Source: Microvirga sp.
Lineage (GTDB): Bacteria; Pseudomonadota; Alphaproteobacteria; Rhizobiales; Beijerinckiaceae
Assembly: GCA_031181145.1 (NCBI GenBank)
Contig: JAPSLB010000041.1
Span: 1-40,183, forward strand
Direction of reading: 5' to 3'
Length of the DNA stretch: 40,183 nt
How positions within the stretch are numbered: the first letter of the stretch is position 1; every line of letters starts with the position of its first letter. Positions 7,515-15,405 of the stretch are shown piece by piece. A program made the position numbers and the translations under genes. The notes under the pieces were generated by a model, which saw only the letters and a list, made by a program, of their open reading frames with translations, did no database searches and was not told the DNA's origin.

Positions 7515-9227
7515 TCAATGCCTGAAATTGTCGTATGCAATATAGTCGAACGCAGTCATAGATCCATTGCTGTGCAGGTGATGTGTGCCCTTAGCTTTTG
7601 GCTTGAAGTCCGGCCGAATGATGATGGCACATTCCTCGACATACTTGGAGCTCGTCAACTCGACGATCTCGTTAATGCGGCTCCGCTGACCATAGAAATC
7701 GAATCCCTGACTTTGGCTGACGCGGTAAAGCTTTCCATCCTCCCGAACGAGGCCGGCGTTCCTTGCGCATGACGCGTCAATGAGAACCGGGTTCTGCTGA
7801 TGAGGTATCCAATCGGTTGACAGAGGCGAATCGGCATAGAAAGCCCAAAGCTCGGATCCATGATCGCCCGTCCCAAAAGGATCGACGTTAGTCAGCATCC
7901 ACCATCGGCCATCTTGCTCGAACAGCATCGTATCCGCGGCATAGATATCGGTAAGAATGATCTTTTCTAAACGCCACTGCAGCGGAAAAGCTACGCAGCG
8001 ATATATCCGGATGTCCTTATTGCCTGCCGTTTCGGGGCACATGTACAGCTCGTCATTATAAGTGAACAGGTAGGGGAACGAGAGATGAAAGCGTTCCGTG
8101 ATTGCGGTCCCCAACCTTATGGCGCCTTCAGCTGCAAGTTCATATACAGCGATATCGGCCTTGCCTACCTTGTAACGGTAGTCCTCAACGAAGCAGTAGT
8201 GCTTTCCCTCACGGCTGACGACGAAGGGGTCCGCCAGGAAATGCAATGGGGGGTTCTCGATCTCGATCCCACGACAAAGAACGGCGTCCGCCCAATTGGT
8301 TGGCACATAAGCGACTCTCCAACGGAAGTCCCAGCCTACGCGGCGAAGCAACTTGGTCCTAATTTTTCGCAATGCCCGGCGGGCGACATTCCCACCATAG
8401 CGTAGAGCTTGGCCGAATGTCGGAGGCTGGGTCGAGCGGCCCGTGGATGGCAACTGCGGCAGTGGCGCAGGCAAGCTGTCCTTCTCCACAATCTCCTCGA
8501 CAAGCCGCTTGAGATGATACATCGAGCGCTGAAAGATGCTCGCTTCGTTATATTTCCAGAAAATCTTGGTTGAGCAGCGACCTTGCCGTAGCGGGATTCC
8601 GCTGATTGCGTTCTCGGCAAGCAAGACGAAGGAAAAGCCGGTCGTCGCGTTCTGGAAGTATACATCCCAGAAGCCCGGGTGAGTGTCGCTGCCGCTTCGG
8701 TTGTCGGAGTACTGAACGGCAATGATACCAAGCCTTGCCGCTTTGAGAATCTCACCGCTAAGATTCCCTCCTAGAGGCATGATCAGAAGATCAATATCTA
8801 GCTCACTGATTCTCGCGGCGTCATCCGCATTGAAGCGGTGCGTAAGATCTGACGATGAGAACGATGTAGTGACGTAGAGTGTGGAGTGAACCAGCTCTGA
8901 TAAGTCGCAATCGCGGGCATACTGCCTGTGGGGTGTCCACGCTCGCAGAACCGCTTCTTCGATCGAGCCCAAAGCGCGCACCATATTCAGGGATGGTGAG
9001 AAAAATGCCTTCGCACTTGTTGCAGTCTGAGCTGAGTGCTCATCATAACTATTGGAACCATGCGCATCAACAATGCGCTCCCGCATGACTATCAAGTGAG
9101 ATAGTTCTATGCATGGGTGCGAAAGGCACCACCTTAGAAACTCGGCATGATAGACCGACAAAACGGTGCCGCTCGATAAAATGCCTATGCGAAGCTTTCT
9201 GTTCCTGATCATCGATGTATATACCAT
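7515..9227 (-). CDS. Two-domain protein: formyltransferase-like N-terminus and beta-propeller (GH43/inositolphosphorylceramide glucosaminyltransferase-like) C-terminus
   Basis: A 570-residue cytoplasmic protein with no signal peptide. Residues about 10-240 look like a methionyl-tRNA formyltransferase-type Rossmann domain: KLRIGILSSGTVLS at the start, DIDLLIMPLGGNLSGEIL, then a divergent active-site region with SDNRSGSDTHPGFWDVY and TGFSFVLLAEN. Residues about 320-570 are a five-bladed propeller of the type found in plant glucosamine inositolphosphorylceramide transferases and GH43-like proteins: PLHFLADPFVV, FHLSFPYLFTYNDELYMCPE, IRIYRCVAFPLQWRLEKIIL and GRWWMLTNVDPFG. AGAGG four bases upstream fits the start. 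The combination occurs in bacterial polysaccharide loci but has no established biochemistry that I know of; N-acylation or formylation of an amino sugar coupled to glycan recognition or transfer is a guess. Confidence 0.75.
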   Translation of the reverse strand: MVYTSMIRNRKLRIGILSSGTVLSVYHAEFLRWCLSHPCIELSHLIVMRERIVDAHGSNSYDEHSAQTATSAKAFFSPSLNMVRALGSIEEAVLRAWTPHRQYARDCDLSELVHSTLYVTTSFSSSDLTHRFNADDAARISELDIDLLIMPLGGNLSGEILKAARLGIIAVQYSDNRSGSDTHPGFWDVYFQNATTGFSFVLLAENAISGIPLRQGRCSTKIFWKYNEASIFQRSMYHLKRLVEEIVEKDSLPAPLPQLPSTGRSTQPPTFGQALRYGGNVARRALRKIRTKLLRRVGWDFRWRVAYVPTNWADAVLCRGIEIENPPLHFLADPFVVSREGKHYCFVEDYRYKVGKADIAVYELAAEGAIRLGTAITERFHLSFPYLFTYNDELYMCPETAGNKDIRIYRCVAFPLQWRLEKIILTDIYAADTMLFEQDGRWWMLTNVDPFGTGDHGSELWAFYADSPLSTDWIPHQQNPVLIDASCARNAGLVREDGKLYRVSQSQGFDFYGQRSRINEIVELTSSKYVEECAIIIRPDFKPKAKGTHHLHSNGSMTAFDYIAYDNFRH

Positions 9228-9401
9228 TCAACCTCTTCTCGCCACAAATCCCTCTGCTGGTTATCGGAACTCGAATGGCTTTGGGCGAAGGTGCAAGGTA
9301 AAGAAGATGCAGGGTAAGATTGATGAAGCCGGCACCTTACCCCTGTGATGTTAGCTATCTGCAGATGTCGTGCCCCGCTCCCATGCTCGCAAAACTCGGG
9401 T

Positions 9402-10436
9402 CTACCTGAATCTAGCCCACTGCATGAGTCTTCTCATGGGCGGGATGATGTATTCAGAGGCGGGTGAGCTCTTAACAAGCTGCTTTATCTTCGTTTGCGT
9501 CTGAGTGGCCACCCAGAGAGGGTGGCTGGCGGCCACACATCCTTCGATGAGTGGAACTCTATGGTTGAACAACCGTAGTTTATAATGATTGTCTCCTTTG
9601 CCAAAGTCTATCGCTTCTATCCCGAGTTCAGGTGCGCGTTCGATCATTTTCAAGAGAAGAAGGATTCCTGGTGAATACCGTTGGAACTCCGGGTCGTAGA
9701 CAGGGAACCAATAGTGCCAGAACTTGAGTGAGCGGATCCCGAAATGCACGGCAATCGGCCTACCATCAACCCGCAGAACCGACAGCATCCCGGCAAAATG
9801 CGATCCGTGATAAGTGGATACTACATTCACTAGATCTCTCGCCCACGGGCGGGCGAAAAGATCGAGATTTCCAGAGCGGCGATATTGTTCGGACTTCCAC
9901 TTTATGCACAGTTCAAGCAGATCCGGATCTCGCGCATCCAGATCTACTTGGATCTCGCCATGTCCTTCCTCGAGACGACGCCATTTGCGTCTGTGATTGG
10001 AGTGCAGACTGGAAGAGCCGGCGGGAGCGGCTCCCGAAATAACGAGAATGGGCGATGAGGTGTTGATTGTCTTCCACCGTGCGAAGGCTGTTTGGTCTGC
10101 GGGAACGTGATCGAAGGTCCAGCGCTGCAGTCGGCATGCTCTAAGAAGCTCCACCATGTCACACCTGTAGGCCGGCGGCGCGATCAAACCGTGATAATCG
10201 GACATGGTTCCCCCCACAGGCCGCCCAAGCCCGAATGAACTACGCTGGAAGGGGAAGAACGCAGCACCATCGTCGATGGCGGCAACAAGCACGTCCTCGC
10301 GAACCCGTGCTACGGCCTGTGTGAACTCCGGTCGAAAGAAAGGACTGGCAAGGCCAGGATTAGCTTCCTGGATCTCCGCCCAGCGTGCTGCTAGTTTTTC
10401 AGGGAGCTGGTTCGCCGGGGAAATGACTACCCTCAT
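9402..10436 (-). CDS. CelD/BcsL-like GNAT acetyltransferase
   Basis: A 344-residue FemAB/CelD-type acetyltransferase (BioF2-like GNAT domain, roughly residues 140-300), a family tied to acylation or biosynthesis of cellulose and other exopolysaccharides. Characteristic segments are SNHRRKWRRLEE, FWHYWFPVYDPEFQRYSPG and the GNAT-like end IDFGKGDNHYKLRLF. It has no signal peptide or membrane segment, so it acts in the cytoplasm, probably on a nucleotide- or lipid-linked sugar. A strong GAGGAG lies five bases before the ATG. It is 174 bases upstream of the formyltransferase-like gene on the same strand, and probably co-regulated with it. Confidence 0.75.
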   Translation of the reverse strand: MRVVISPANQLPEKLAARWAEIQEANPGLASPFFRPEFTQAVARVREDVLVAAIDDGAAFFPFQRSSFGLGRPVGGTMSDYHGLIAPPAYRCDMVELLRACRLQRWTFDHVPADQTAFARWKTINTSSPILVISGAAPAGSSSLHSNHRRKWRRLEEGHGEIQVDLDARDPDLLELCIKWKSEQYRRSGNLDLFARPWARDLVNVVSTYHGSHFAGMLSVLRVDGRPIAVHFGIRSLKFWHYWFPVYDPEFQRYSPGILLLLKMIERAPELGIEAIDFGKGDNHYKLRLFNHRVPLIEGCVAASHPLWVATQTQTKIKQLVKSSPASEYIIPPMRRLMQWARFR

Positions 10437-10600
10437 GAATGCTCCTCATCTGCCGGAATTGGCCGCGAAGCTCTTGCAAGCCTATATGCGCAGCTCATTG
10501 GAAGAAAGGATACAAAGGGGCTAGCAAACTCACGGACCTCCCCTGAAAGTCTGATATCGGCTCTTGCCCTTTTCACCATGAATGGTGACACCAAAGCTCT
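10437..10600 (-). pseudogene. Remnant of a second GT4 glycosyltransferase gene
   Basis: Read on the minus strand, this stretch gives FMVKRARADIRLSGEV, then FVSFLPMSCAYRLA and RPIPADEE. These line up in order with MVKETRALADIKFSGRV, HVENLPMSVVEAFAYGLA and GSIPD-HEE of the intact GT4 gene at 6057-7151. DNA matches are also visible: GCCGATATCA and TTTCAGG are shared with three changes between them, and GGCTTGCA stands against GGCTCGCA. Several small deletions and frameshifts have removed the catalytic E-x7-E region, so nothing functional is left. The remnant abuts the acetyltransferase start, suggesting that gene once followed a glycosyltransferase directly. The call rests on alignment by eye. 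Confidence 0.5.
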
Positions 10601-10875
10601 CAATGCAGAGTGCGTCCTTGTTGAACAATGGCAGCCATGAGTTGGAATTCAGTGGAGTTGAGGAACTTCAGCCGTGATCTAAATTTAGGAGTAATCCCTT
10701 TGAAGACGCCACTACTTCTACCATTTGCCGCTTAGTCCGGTCATAATTCGCTTGCCTTAAGAACCCAGCAGACGAAACAGAAACGATAAGCCTTCAGGCA
10801 GTCTATTCTCCGATGCTTCTGCTGTGGCCCGTGCGCTCTGCTCGTCAGAAATCAAAGGTAGTTCGGAGCATCTAA
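10601..10875. other. Divergent intergenic region before the heptose operon
   Basis: No complete gene; the left part may be further decayed glycosyltransferase sequence. It must hold the promoter of the hddA operon, but no convincing -35/-10 pair was found. Confidence 0.4.
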
Positions 10876-11961
10876 ATGGATAGCGACACTCTGATAAGGT
10901 CAAGAGCTCCGCTCCGCCTCGGTCTTGCCGGCGGAGGCACAGATCTGAGCCCGTACTGCGACCAATATGGAGGGGCCGTCCTGAATGTGACAATCGATCG
11001 TTATGCTTTCGCGTCGATCGAACCATCCTTGGATGGTCGAGTTCATTTCCAAGCGCGGGATCTCGGGATCGAGGAATCGTTCCCTGCAAACAGTAAGAGC
11101 ATTTCAGGCGCCAGGCTACAACTCCACGCAGGGGTGATGCAGCGGATTGTGTCGCAATACCTCGACGGCAAGTGCCCTGCCATTAAGATCAGCACTATGG
11201 TCGACGCACCGATGGGGTCCGGGCTTGGATCGTCCTCTGCCCTGGTCGTCGCGCTTGTGGAGGCTTTCCGGACGCTCGCCAATCTGCCCCTCGGCCCCTA
11301 CGAAATAGCACGTATCGCTTATGAGGTTGAACGTCTGCAGCTCAATCTCGCCGGAGGAAAGCAGGATCATTATGCTGCTGCCTTCGGAGGCATAAACTTC
11401 ATCGAATTCTTGCAAGACGACCGGGTGATCGTTAATCCCCTGCGCGTGCGGCGTGATCATTTCAACGAACTCCAGATGTCGCTGATTACGTGCTTTACCG
11501 GCGTGTCTCGCCGGTCGGATGCAATCATCGCCGAGCAGCAGCGTTCGATGAAGGAGGCGAATGCAGTAAGCATAGAAAGCCTGCATCAGCTCAAGCACGA
11601 CGCTGTCGAGATGAAGCGGGCACTGCTGGCCGGTGAGGTCAGCTACATGGCGGATTTGCTCAACCGTTCCTGGCAAGCAAAAAAACGCACGGCAGCCGGA
11701 ATATCGACGGAGCGAATAGAAGAGTTGCTTGACTATGCATTCAAGCAAGGAGCGCTCGGCGCAAAGGTGTCCGGTGCCGGAGGGGGTGGGTTCTTGATGC
11801 TTATCGTCGATCCAGAACGCCGCTTTGATGTTCTCAAAGCTCTGAATATGGCGGGCGCGGTGGCGACGGGGGCCGATTTTACACCGAGGGGAGTCGAGTC
11901 GTGGACGTGCAGGCGAAGGACTATATCAGAGAATACATTCTACGATCTGTTGACAGCTTGA
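10876..11961 (+). CDS. hddA: D-glycero-alpha-D-manno-heptose-7-phosphate kinase (GHMP family)
   Basis: A GHMP-family sugar kinase of 361 residues that phosphorylates heptose 7-phosphate at C1, the second step of the GDP-heptose route. Residues 10-24 carry the substrate loop RAPLRLGLAGGGTDL, 112-124 the ATP loop PMGSGLGSSSALV, and 297-305 the third motif KVSGAGGGG. GGAG seven bases upstream supports the ATG. The C-terminal tail after W343 (CRRRTISENTFYDLLTA) seems to exceed the family's usual end. This tail is encoded where the gene overlaps the start of gmhA by 61 bases, so it may be a secondary extension. First gene of a three-gene heptose operon. Confidence 0.9.
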   Translation: MDSDTLIRSRAPLRLGLAGGGTDLSPYCDQYGGAVLNVTIDRYAFASIEPSLDGRVHFQARDLGIEESFPANSKSISGARLQLHAGVMQRIVSQYLDGKCPAIKISTMVDAPMGSGLGSSSALVVALVEAFRTLANLPLGPYEIARIAYEVERLQLNLAGGKQDHYAAAFGGINFIEFLQDDRVIVNPLRVRRDHFNELQMSLITCFTGVSRRSDAIIAEQQRSMKEANAVSIESLHQLKHDAVEMKRALLAGEVSYMADLLNRSWQAKKRTAAGISTERIEELLDYAFKQGALGAKVSGAGGGGFLMLIVDPERRFDVLKALNMAGAVATGADFTPRGVESWTCRRRTISENTFYDLLTA

Positions 11962-12524
11962 ATGCGCTCGCCGCGGATAACGTCAATCAGGAAATCATGG
12001 AAAAGATGGCGAGCGTCATCGCCGGCGCGATGCAGCGCGGGGGTAAGCTGCTGATTGCCGGAAATGGCGGAAGTGCAGGCGATTCTCAACACATAGCCGG
12101 AGAATTTCTGTCCCGGTTGATGTATGATCGGCCAGCGCTTCCGGCAATCGCCCTGACGGTCGATACTTCCGTCATCACAGCCATAGGCAACGACTACGGC
12201 TTCGAGACCATTTTCGAGCGTCAGATCTTGGCTCTCGGCAGGCCCGGAGATGTGTTTCTTGCCATCTCGACGTCGGGGTCATCCAAGAATATCCTCAGGG
12301 GGCTTGCAGCAGCCCGTCAGCAGGGGGTTACGACCCTCGGATTCTCAGGACAAGCGATCTCTCCTATGCACAGCATGTGCGATCATGTCCTGGCTGTTCC
12401 GTCGCACGACACTCCTATCATACAGCAGATGCACATAGTTGCTGCCCACATTATCTGTGCCTTGGTGGAGCTTGATAGATTTCCGCGGCAACCGGCCCAG
12501 GATCGTGAATGCCTGCTTGCTTGA
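11901..12524 (+). CDS. gmhA: Sedoheptulose-7-phosphate isomerase (phosphoheptose isomerase)
   Basis: Converts sedoheptulose 7-phosphate to D-glycero-D-manno-heptose 7-phosphate, the entry step of heptose nucleotide synthesis. It is a SIS-domain protein of 207 residues with IAGNGGSAGDSQHIAGEFLS, AIGNDYGFETIFERQ and the phosphate-binding STSGSSKNIL, all typical of GmhA. The start is GTG 11901 with GAGGGGAG a few bases upstream, and MDVQAKDYIREYI matches the family N-terminus. This makes a 61-base overlap with hddA, unusually long for translational coupling but supported by both the ribosome site and the conserved N-terminal helix. The next gene overlaps its end by 16 bases. Confidence 0.9.
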   Translation: MDVQAKDYIREYILRSVDSLNALAADNVNQEIMEKMASVIAGAMQRGGKLLIAGNGGSAGDSQHIAGEFLSRLMYDRPALPAIALTVDTSVITAIGNDYGFETIFERQILALGRPGDVFLAISTSGSSKNILRGLAAARQQGVTTLGFSGQAISPMHSMCDHVLAVPSHDTPIIQQMHIVAAHIICALVELDRFPRQPAQDRECLLA

Positions 12525-13726
12525 AACAAGCTGCCGTACTGGTCGGAGGCCTTGGTACACGCCTCGGTCCACTGACGGCAAAAAAGCCGAAGCCGCTGCT
12601 TATGTGCGGCGACCGTCCCTTCCTGGGATGGCTGCTTCGTGAGCTTATCAGGTATGGCTTCGAGGAGGTTGTGCTCTTGGCGGGGCATATGGCGGAGGAG
12701 GTCTACAAAGACCTACCTCAAGTCATTTCCGGACTGCCGCGCAAAATCTCGGTCATCGTTTCAGAGGAGCCAAGTCGCTCTGGCACCGGCGGTGCACTTT
12801 ACCATGCCGGGAATCATTTGGCAGGGCAGTTCCTGTTGTTGAACGGCGACTCGCTTTTCGACGGAGCGATCGGCGAATTGCTTTCGAATCCGCTCCAGGA
12901 TGATCGTGTCGTTGGTCGTGTCATGCTGCGAAGCGTACCGGATGCTTCGCGTTACGGCGCAGTCAACCTGGCAGACGATAGGATCGTCGAGTTCAGGGAG
13001 CGGCCGGAGCATGCCTGCGGGAACCTAATCAACGGTGGTGTCTACCTCTTTCGGAAATCGATTCTTGAATACCTGGCCCCGACATGCTCTCTGGAGCGGG
13101 ATGTTCTACCGCACTTGGCATCTCGAGGATTGCTCGAAGGGCGAGTTGGGCAGGGATATTTCATCGACATCGGCATTCCGGCCGACTTTCAGAGAGCCGG
13201 GACAGAGATCCCGAACCAACTTCGCCGACCAGCTTTGTTCTTGGACCGGGATGGAGTCGTCAATGTCGATCACGGGTGGGTAGGAACGCGCGAACGGTTC
13301 GAGTGGATCGAGGGAGCCCGTGAAGCCATGGCTCTCGCGAGCCGCGCGGGTTGGCACCTGTTCATTGTCACCAATCAGGCCGGTGTCGCCCGAGGCTTCT
13401 ATACTGAAGACGCCGTAGATGAACTGCATTCATTCATACGAGAAGAAGTGAAAAAGCTCGGCGGCACCGTGGATGACATTCGCTACTGCCCGCACCATCC
13501 AGAGGGGGCTGTCGCGACTTATCGCATCCGATGCGATTGCCGCAAGCCGGCACCGGGAATGATCACGAGTCTGATGCGCTCTTGGGAATTGGATCCATCC
13601 CGATGCATTCTGATCGGAGACAAACCGACCGACCTGATGGCGGCGCGCGAAGCCGGGATCAAGGGTGTTCTTTTCGGAGGCGGAGACCTCTACGGTCAGG
13701 TGCAAGAGGTCTTGGCCCGGCATTAG
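12509..13726 (+). CDS. hddC-gmhB: Fused heptose-1-phosphate guanylyltransferase (HddC) and heptose-1,7-bisphosphate phosphatase (GmhB)
   Basis: A bifunctional protein of 405 residues. Residues 1-235 form a nucleotidyltransferase of the HddC type: GGLGTRLGPLT at 13-23, KKPKPLL next to it, and metal-binding NGDSLF with D114. Residues about 240-405 form a GmhB-type HAD phosphatase: DRDGV at 246-250 with nucleophile D246 and D248, VTNQAGVARGFY, zinc ligands C327, H329, C342 and C344 spaced exactly as in E. coli GmhB, and GDKPTDLMAA at 370-379. The phosphatase removes the C7 phosphate and the transferase then makes GDP-heptose. The order in the chain is transferase first, the reverse of the reaction order. 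It overlaps gmhA by 16 bases and is the last gene of the operon. Confidence 0.9.
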   Translation: MPACLKQAAVLVGGLGTRLGPLTAKKPKPLLMCGDRPFLGWLLRELIRYGFEEVVLLAGHMAEEVYKDLPQVISGLPRKISVIVSEEPSRSGTGGALYHAGNHLAGQFLLLNGDSLFDGAIGELLSNPLQDDRVVGRVMLRSVPDASRYGAVNLADDRIVEFRERPEHACGNLINGGVYLFRKSILEYLAPTCSLERDVLPHLASRGLLEGRVGQGYFIDIGIPADFQRAGTEIPNQLRRPALFLDRDGVVNVDHGWVGTRERFEWIEGAREAMALASRAGWHLFIVTNQAGVARGFYTEDAVDELHSFIREEVKKLGGTVDDIRYCPHHPEGAVATYRIRCDCRKPAPGMITSLMRSWELDPSRCILIGDKPTDLMAAREAGIKGVLFGGGDLYGQVQEVLARH

Positions 13727-14243
13727 GTTGGCCGGTCCGCTCAATTGCGGAACATTTCGAATAGGGTAAGGGGATCCGCTCCCGGGACTCGATCGGAGAT
13801 TGCATGGAAAATCTACAATCGTTTCACGTGCGCTCTTTCGAGTTGTCAGAGCGCCATATCGATTGAGCCGCTAAATTCCTGCCCCAGATCTACAATGGAG
13901 AGAAGCAGGCTGGTTCTGTTGCGGTCCTCCGGAGGAGATGCTTGATCTGACGGTCCCCTGGGAACATCCTTGTTGCCGGGACGCTAGAAGCCTGCGAAGC
14001 GCACGTTCCAGGCGCAGGCTGCGTGGGTCTCACCGACATCCTGGAATCTCGCCTCCATGAGCCGTCCCGCCACTCTCGCCGTGCTCTCCTATGACCGGGC
14101 GTCCGCGTTGACCGAATTGCGCCAGAATAAGAGGAACCTGAGCACAGACACGCGGCTCAACCACACAATGAACTCCGCGACCGCGCACGATTTTGTCTCT
14201 TCCCCGAAATCAAGAACTTTGCCAGGATTCCATATTACACTCT
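13727..14243. other. Convergent intergenic region between the heptose and Mrp operons
   Basis: Some 500 bases with no recognisable gene. A weak stem, TCCGC/GCGGA around TCAATT, lies just after the heptose operon, and GCCTGCG (13990-13996) pairs with CGCAGGC (14013-14019). Neither has a T-run. The plus-strand frame beginning at 14057 matches nothing I know. Confidence 0.45.
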
Positions 14244-14642
14244 TCATGGGCCGGAGGGTATCTGCGTGTGTTCCGAGTGCTCATCGGCCTTCGCTGCATC
14301 GAGCGTGGCCCAGCCGACGGGACGGCCTGTACCGGGGATAGACTCCCGTGCGTGCCTCTCGCGCAGAATGTGAGCCTTGGCGATCATCTGCGCAGTCACC
14401 GGTGCTGTCAGGAACAGAAACAGGGTGATCAGGAGCTCATGGATCGACGGGCTTTCCTCTATAGCCCAGAAATACAGCATGGAGGCGATGAGCATCGAGC
14501 CGATGCCGAGCGTGGTCGCCTTCGTCGGTCCATGCAGGCGCCGCATCAAGTCCGGGAGCTTGGCGAGCCCAAGGGAGCCGACGAAGAGAAAGAACGCACC
14601 GACCAGGATGAGGAGGGAGATGGCGACTTCCGCGACGATCAT
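14244..14642 (-). CDS. mrpG: Mrp antiporter subunit G
   Basis: A small inner-membrane subunit (132 residues) of the Mrp/Mnh/Pha multisubunit cation/proton antiporter. It has three hydrophobic helices and the family signature FFLFVGSLGLAKLPDLMRRLHGPTKA split across helix 1 and the loop (key part LPDLMRRLHGPTKA). I chose ATG 14642: AGGAG lies four bases upstream and this fits the family N-terminus, while a longer frame into mrpF is spurious. A hydrophilic C-terminal tail of about 35 residues is longer than in many homologues. Last gene of the operon. Confidence 0.9.
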   Translation of the reverse strand: MIVAEVAISLLILVGAFFLFVGSLGLAKLPDLMRRLHGPTKATTLGIGSMLIASMLYFWAIEESPSIHELLITLFLFLTAPVTAQMIAKAHILRERHARESIPGTGRPVGWATLDAAKADEHSEHTQIPSGP

Positions 14643-14650
14643 GGTGCTCC

Positions 14651-14920
14651 TCATTCGATGACGTTGCCACGCAGGAGGTATTTGCACAGCGCGACGGTGG
14701 TCACGAAGCCGACCATGGCGAAGAGGAGCGCGGTCTCGAAATACATCGTCGTGCGAAACCACAGGCCGATCACCACGATCAGCCCGATGGTGTTGATCAC
14801 CAGCGTATCGAGTGCAAGGATCCGGTCGAGCACGTCCGGGCCGCGCGCCAGACGGTAGAGGGTCAGAAGGCTCGCAATCGCGATGGCGGCGGTGGCGATG
14901 ATGCAGGCGATGTCGATCAT
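14651..14920 (-). CDS. mrpF: Mrp antiporter subunit F
   Basis: An 89-residue, three-helix inner-membrane subunit of the Mrp complex, whose deletion in other bacteria blocks antiport. It starts MIDIACIIATAAIAIASL and carries the conserved RLARGPDVLDRILALDTL and the final helix FAMVGFVTTVALCKYLLRG. Start and upstream mrpE stop overlap by four bases (ATGA), and the mrpG start lies eight bases beyond its stop, so translation is coupled. Confidence 0.9.
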   Translation of the reverse strand: MIDIACIIATAAIAIASLLTLYRLARGPDVLDRILALDTLVINTIGLIVVIGLWFRTTMYFETALLFAMVGFVTTVALCKYLLRGNVIE

Positions 14921-15405
14921 TCGAAGATCTCCTTGAGACGGCGCTCGTAGCGCTCCTTGATCTGGGCAACGGTCGCAGCTGGATCGGCGGTTTCCAGGCA
15001 ATGGACGAGCAGTGAGCGCCCGTCGGCGGAAAGATCGGCGCTGACGGTTCCAGGGGTCAGAGTGATGGTCCCCGCCAGGGCTGTGATCGCTTCTGCCGTG
15101 GTCAGGTCGAGCGGCACGGTGACATAGTGGGACCGGAGCGTGTCGCCGCGCCGGAACAGCACGAGGTAGGCCACCTGAACGTTCGAAACCGCGATGTCCT
15201 TCAGCACGATGCCGAAATATTCCAGAACCGCCAATGGCCGCCGGATGCGCGGCCGGTCGGGCCAGTAGCGGCTCGTCAGCTTCGGGATCGCCCAGCCGAG
15301 GAGGATGCCGAGCGCCATGGCGCCGGCCGAGATGTCGTTGACGAGCAGAATCCAGACGAGCGCGATGACGATGCTCAGGATCGGGTGCGGGAAAAGACGA
15401 GCCAT
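14917..15405 (-). CDS. mrpE: Mrp antiporter subunit E
   Basis: A 162-residue subunit with two N-terminal membrane helices and a soluble cytoplasmic domain, part of the small-subunit set of the Mrp complex. Family landmarks are LAVLEYFGIVLKDIAVSNVQ, the TLRSHYVTVPLDL strand and ITLTPGTVSADLSADG. I place the start at ATG 15405, which shares one base with the mrpD stop and has GGAGGTG upstream; a GTG three bases earlier is possible. Confidence 0.9.
   Translation of the reverse strand: MARLFPHPILSIVIALVWILLVNDISAGAMALGILLGWAIPKLTSRYWPDRPRIRRPLAVLEYFGIVLKDIAVSNVQVAYLVLFRRGDTLRSHYVTVPLDLTTAEAITALAGTITLTPGTVSADLSADGRSLLVHCLETADPAATVAQIKERYERRLKEIFE

Noticed and set aside
13810..13900. Two copies of ATCTACAAT about 80 bases apart
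   Set aside because: Nine-base direct repeats are expected by chance in 40 kb, and no mobile-element gene lies between.
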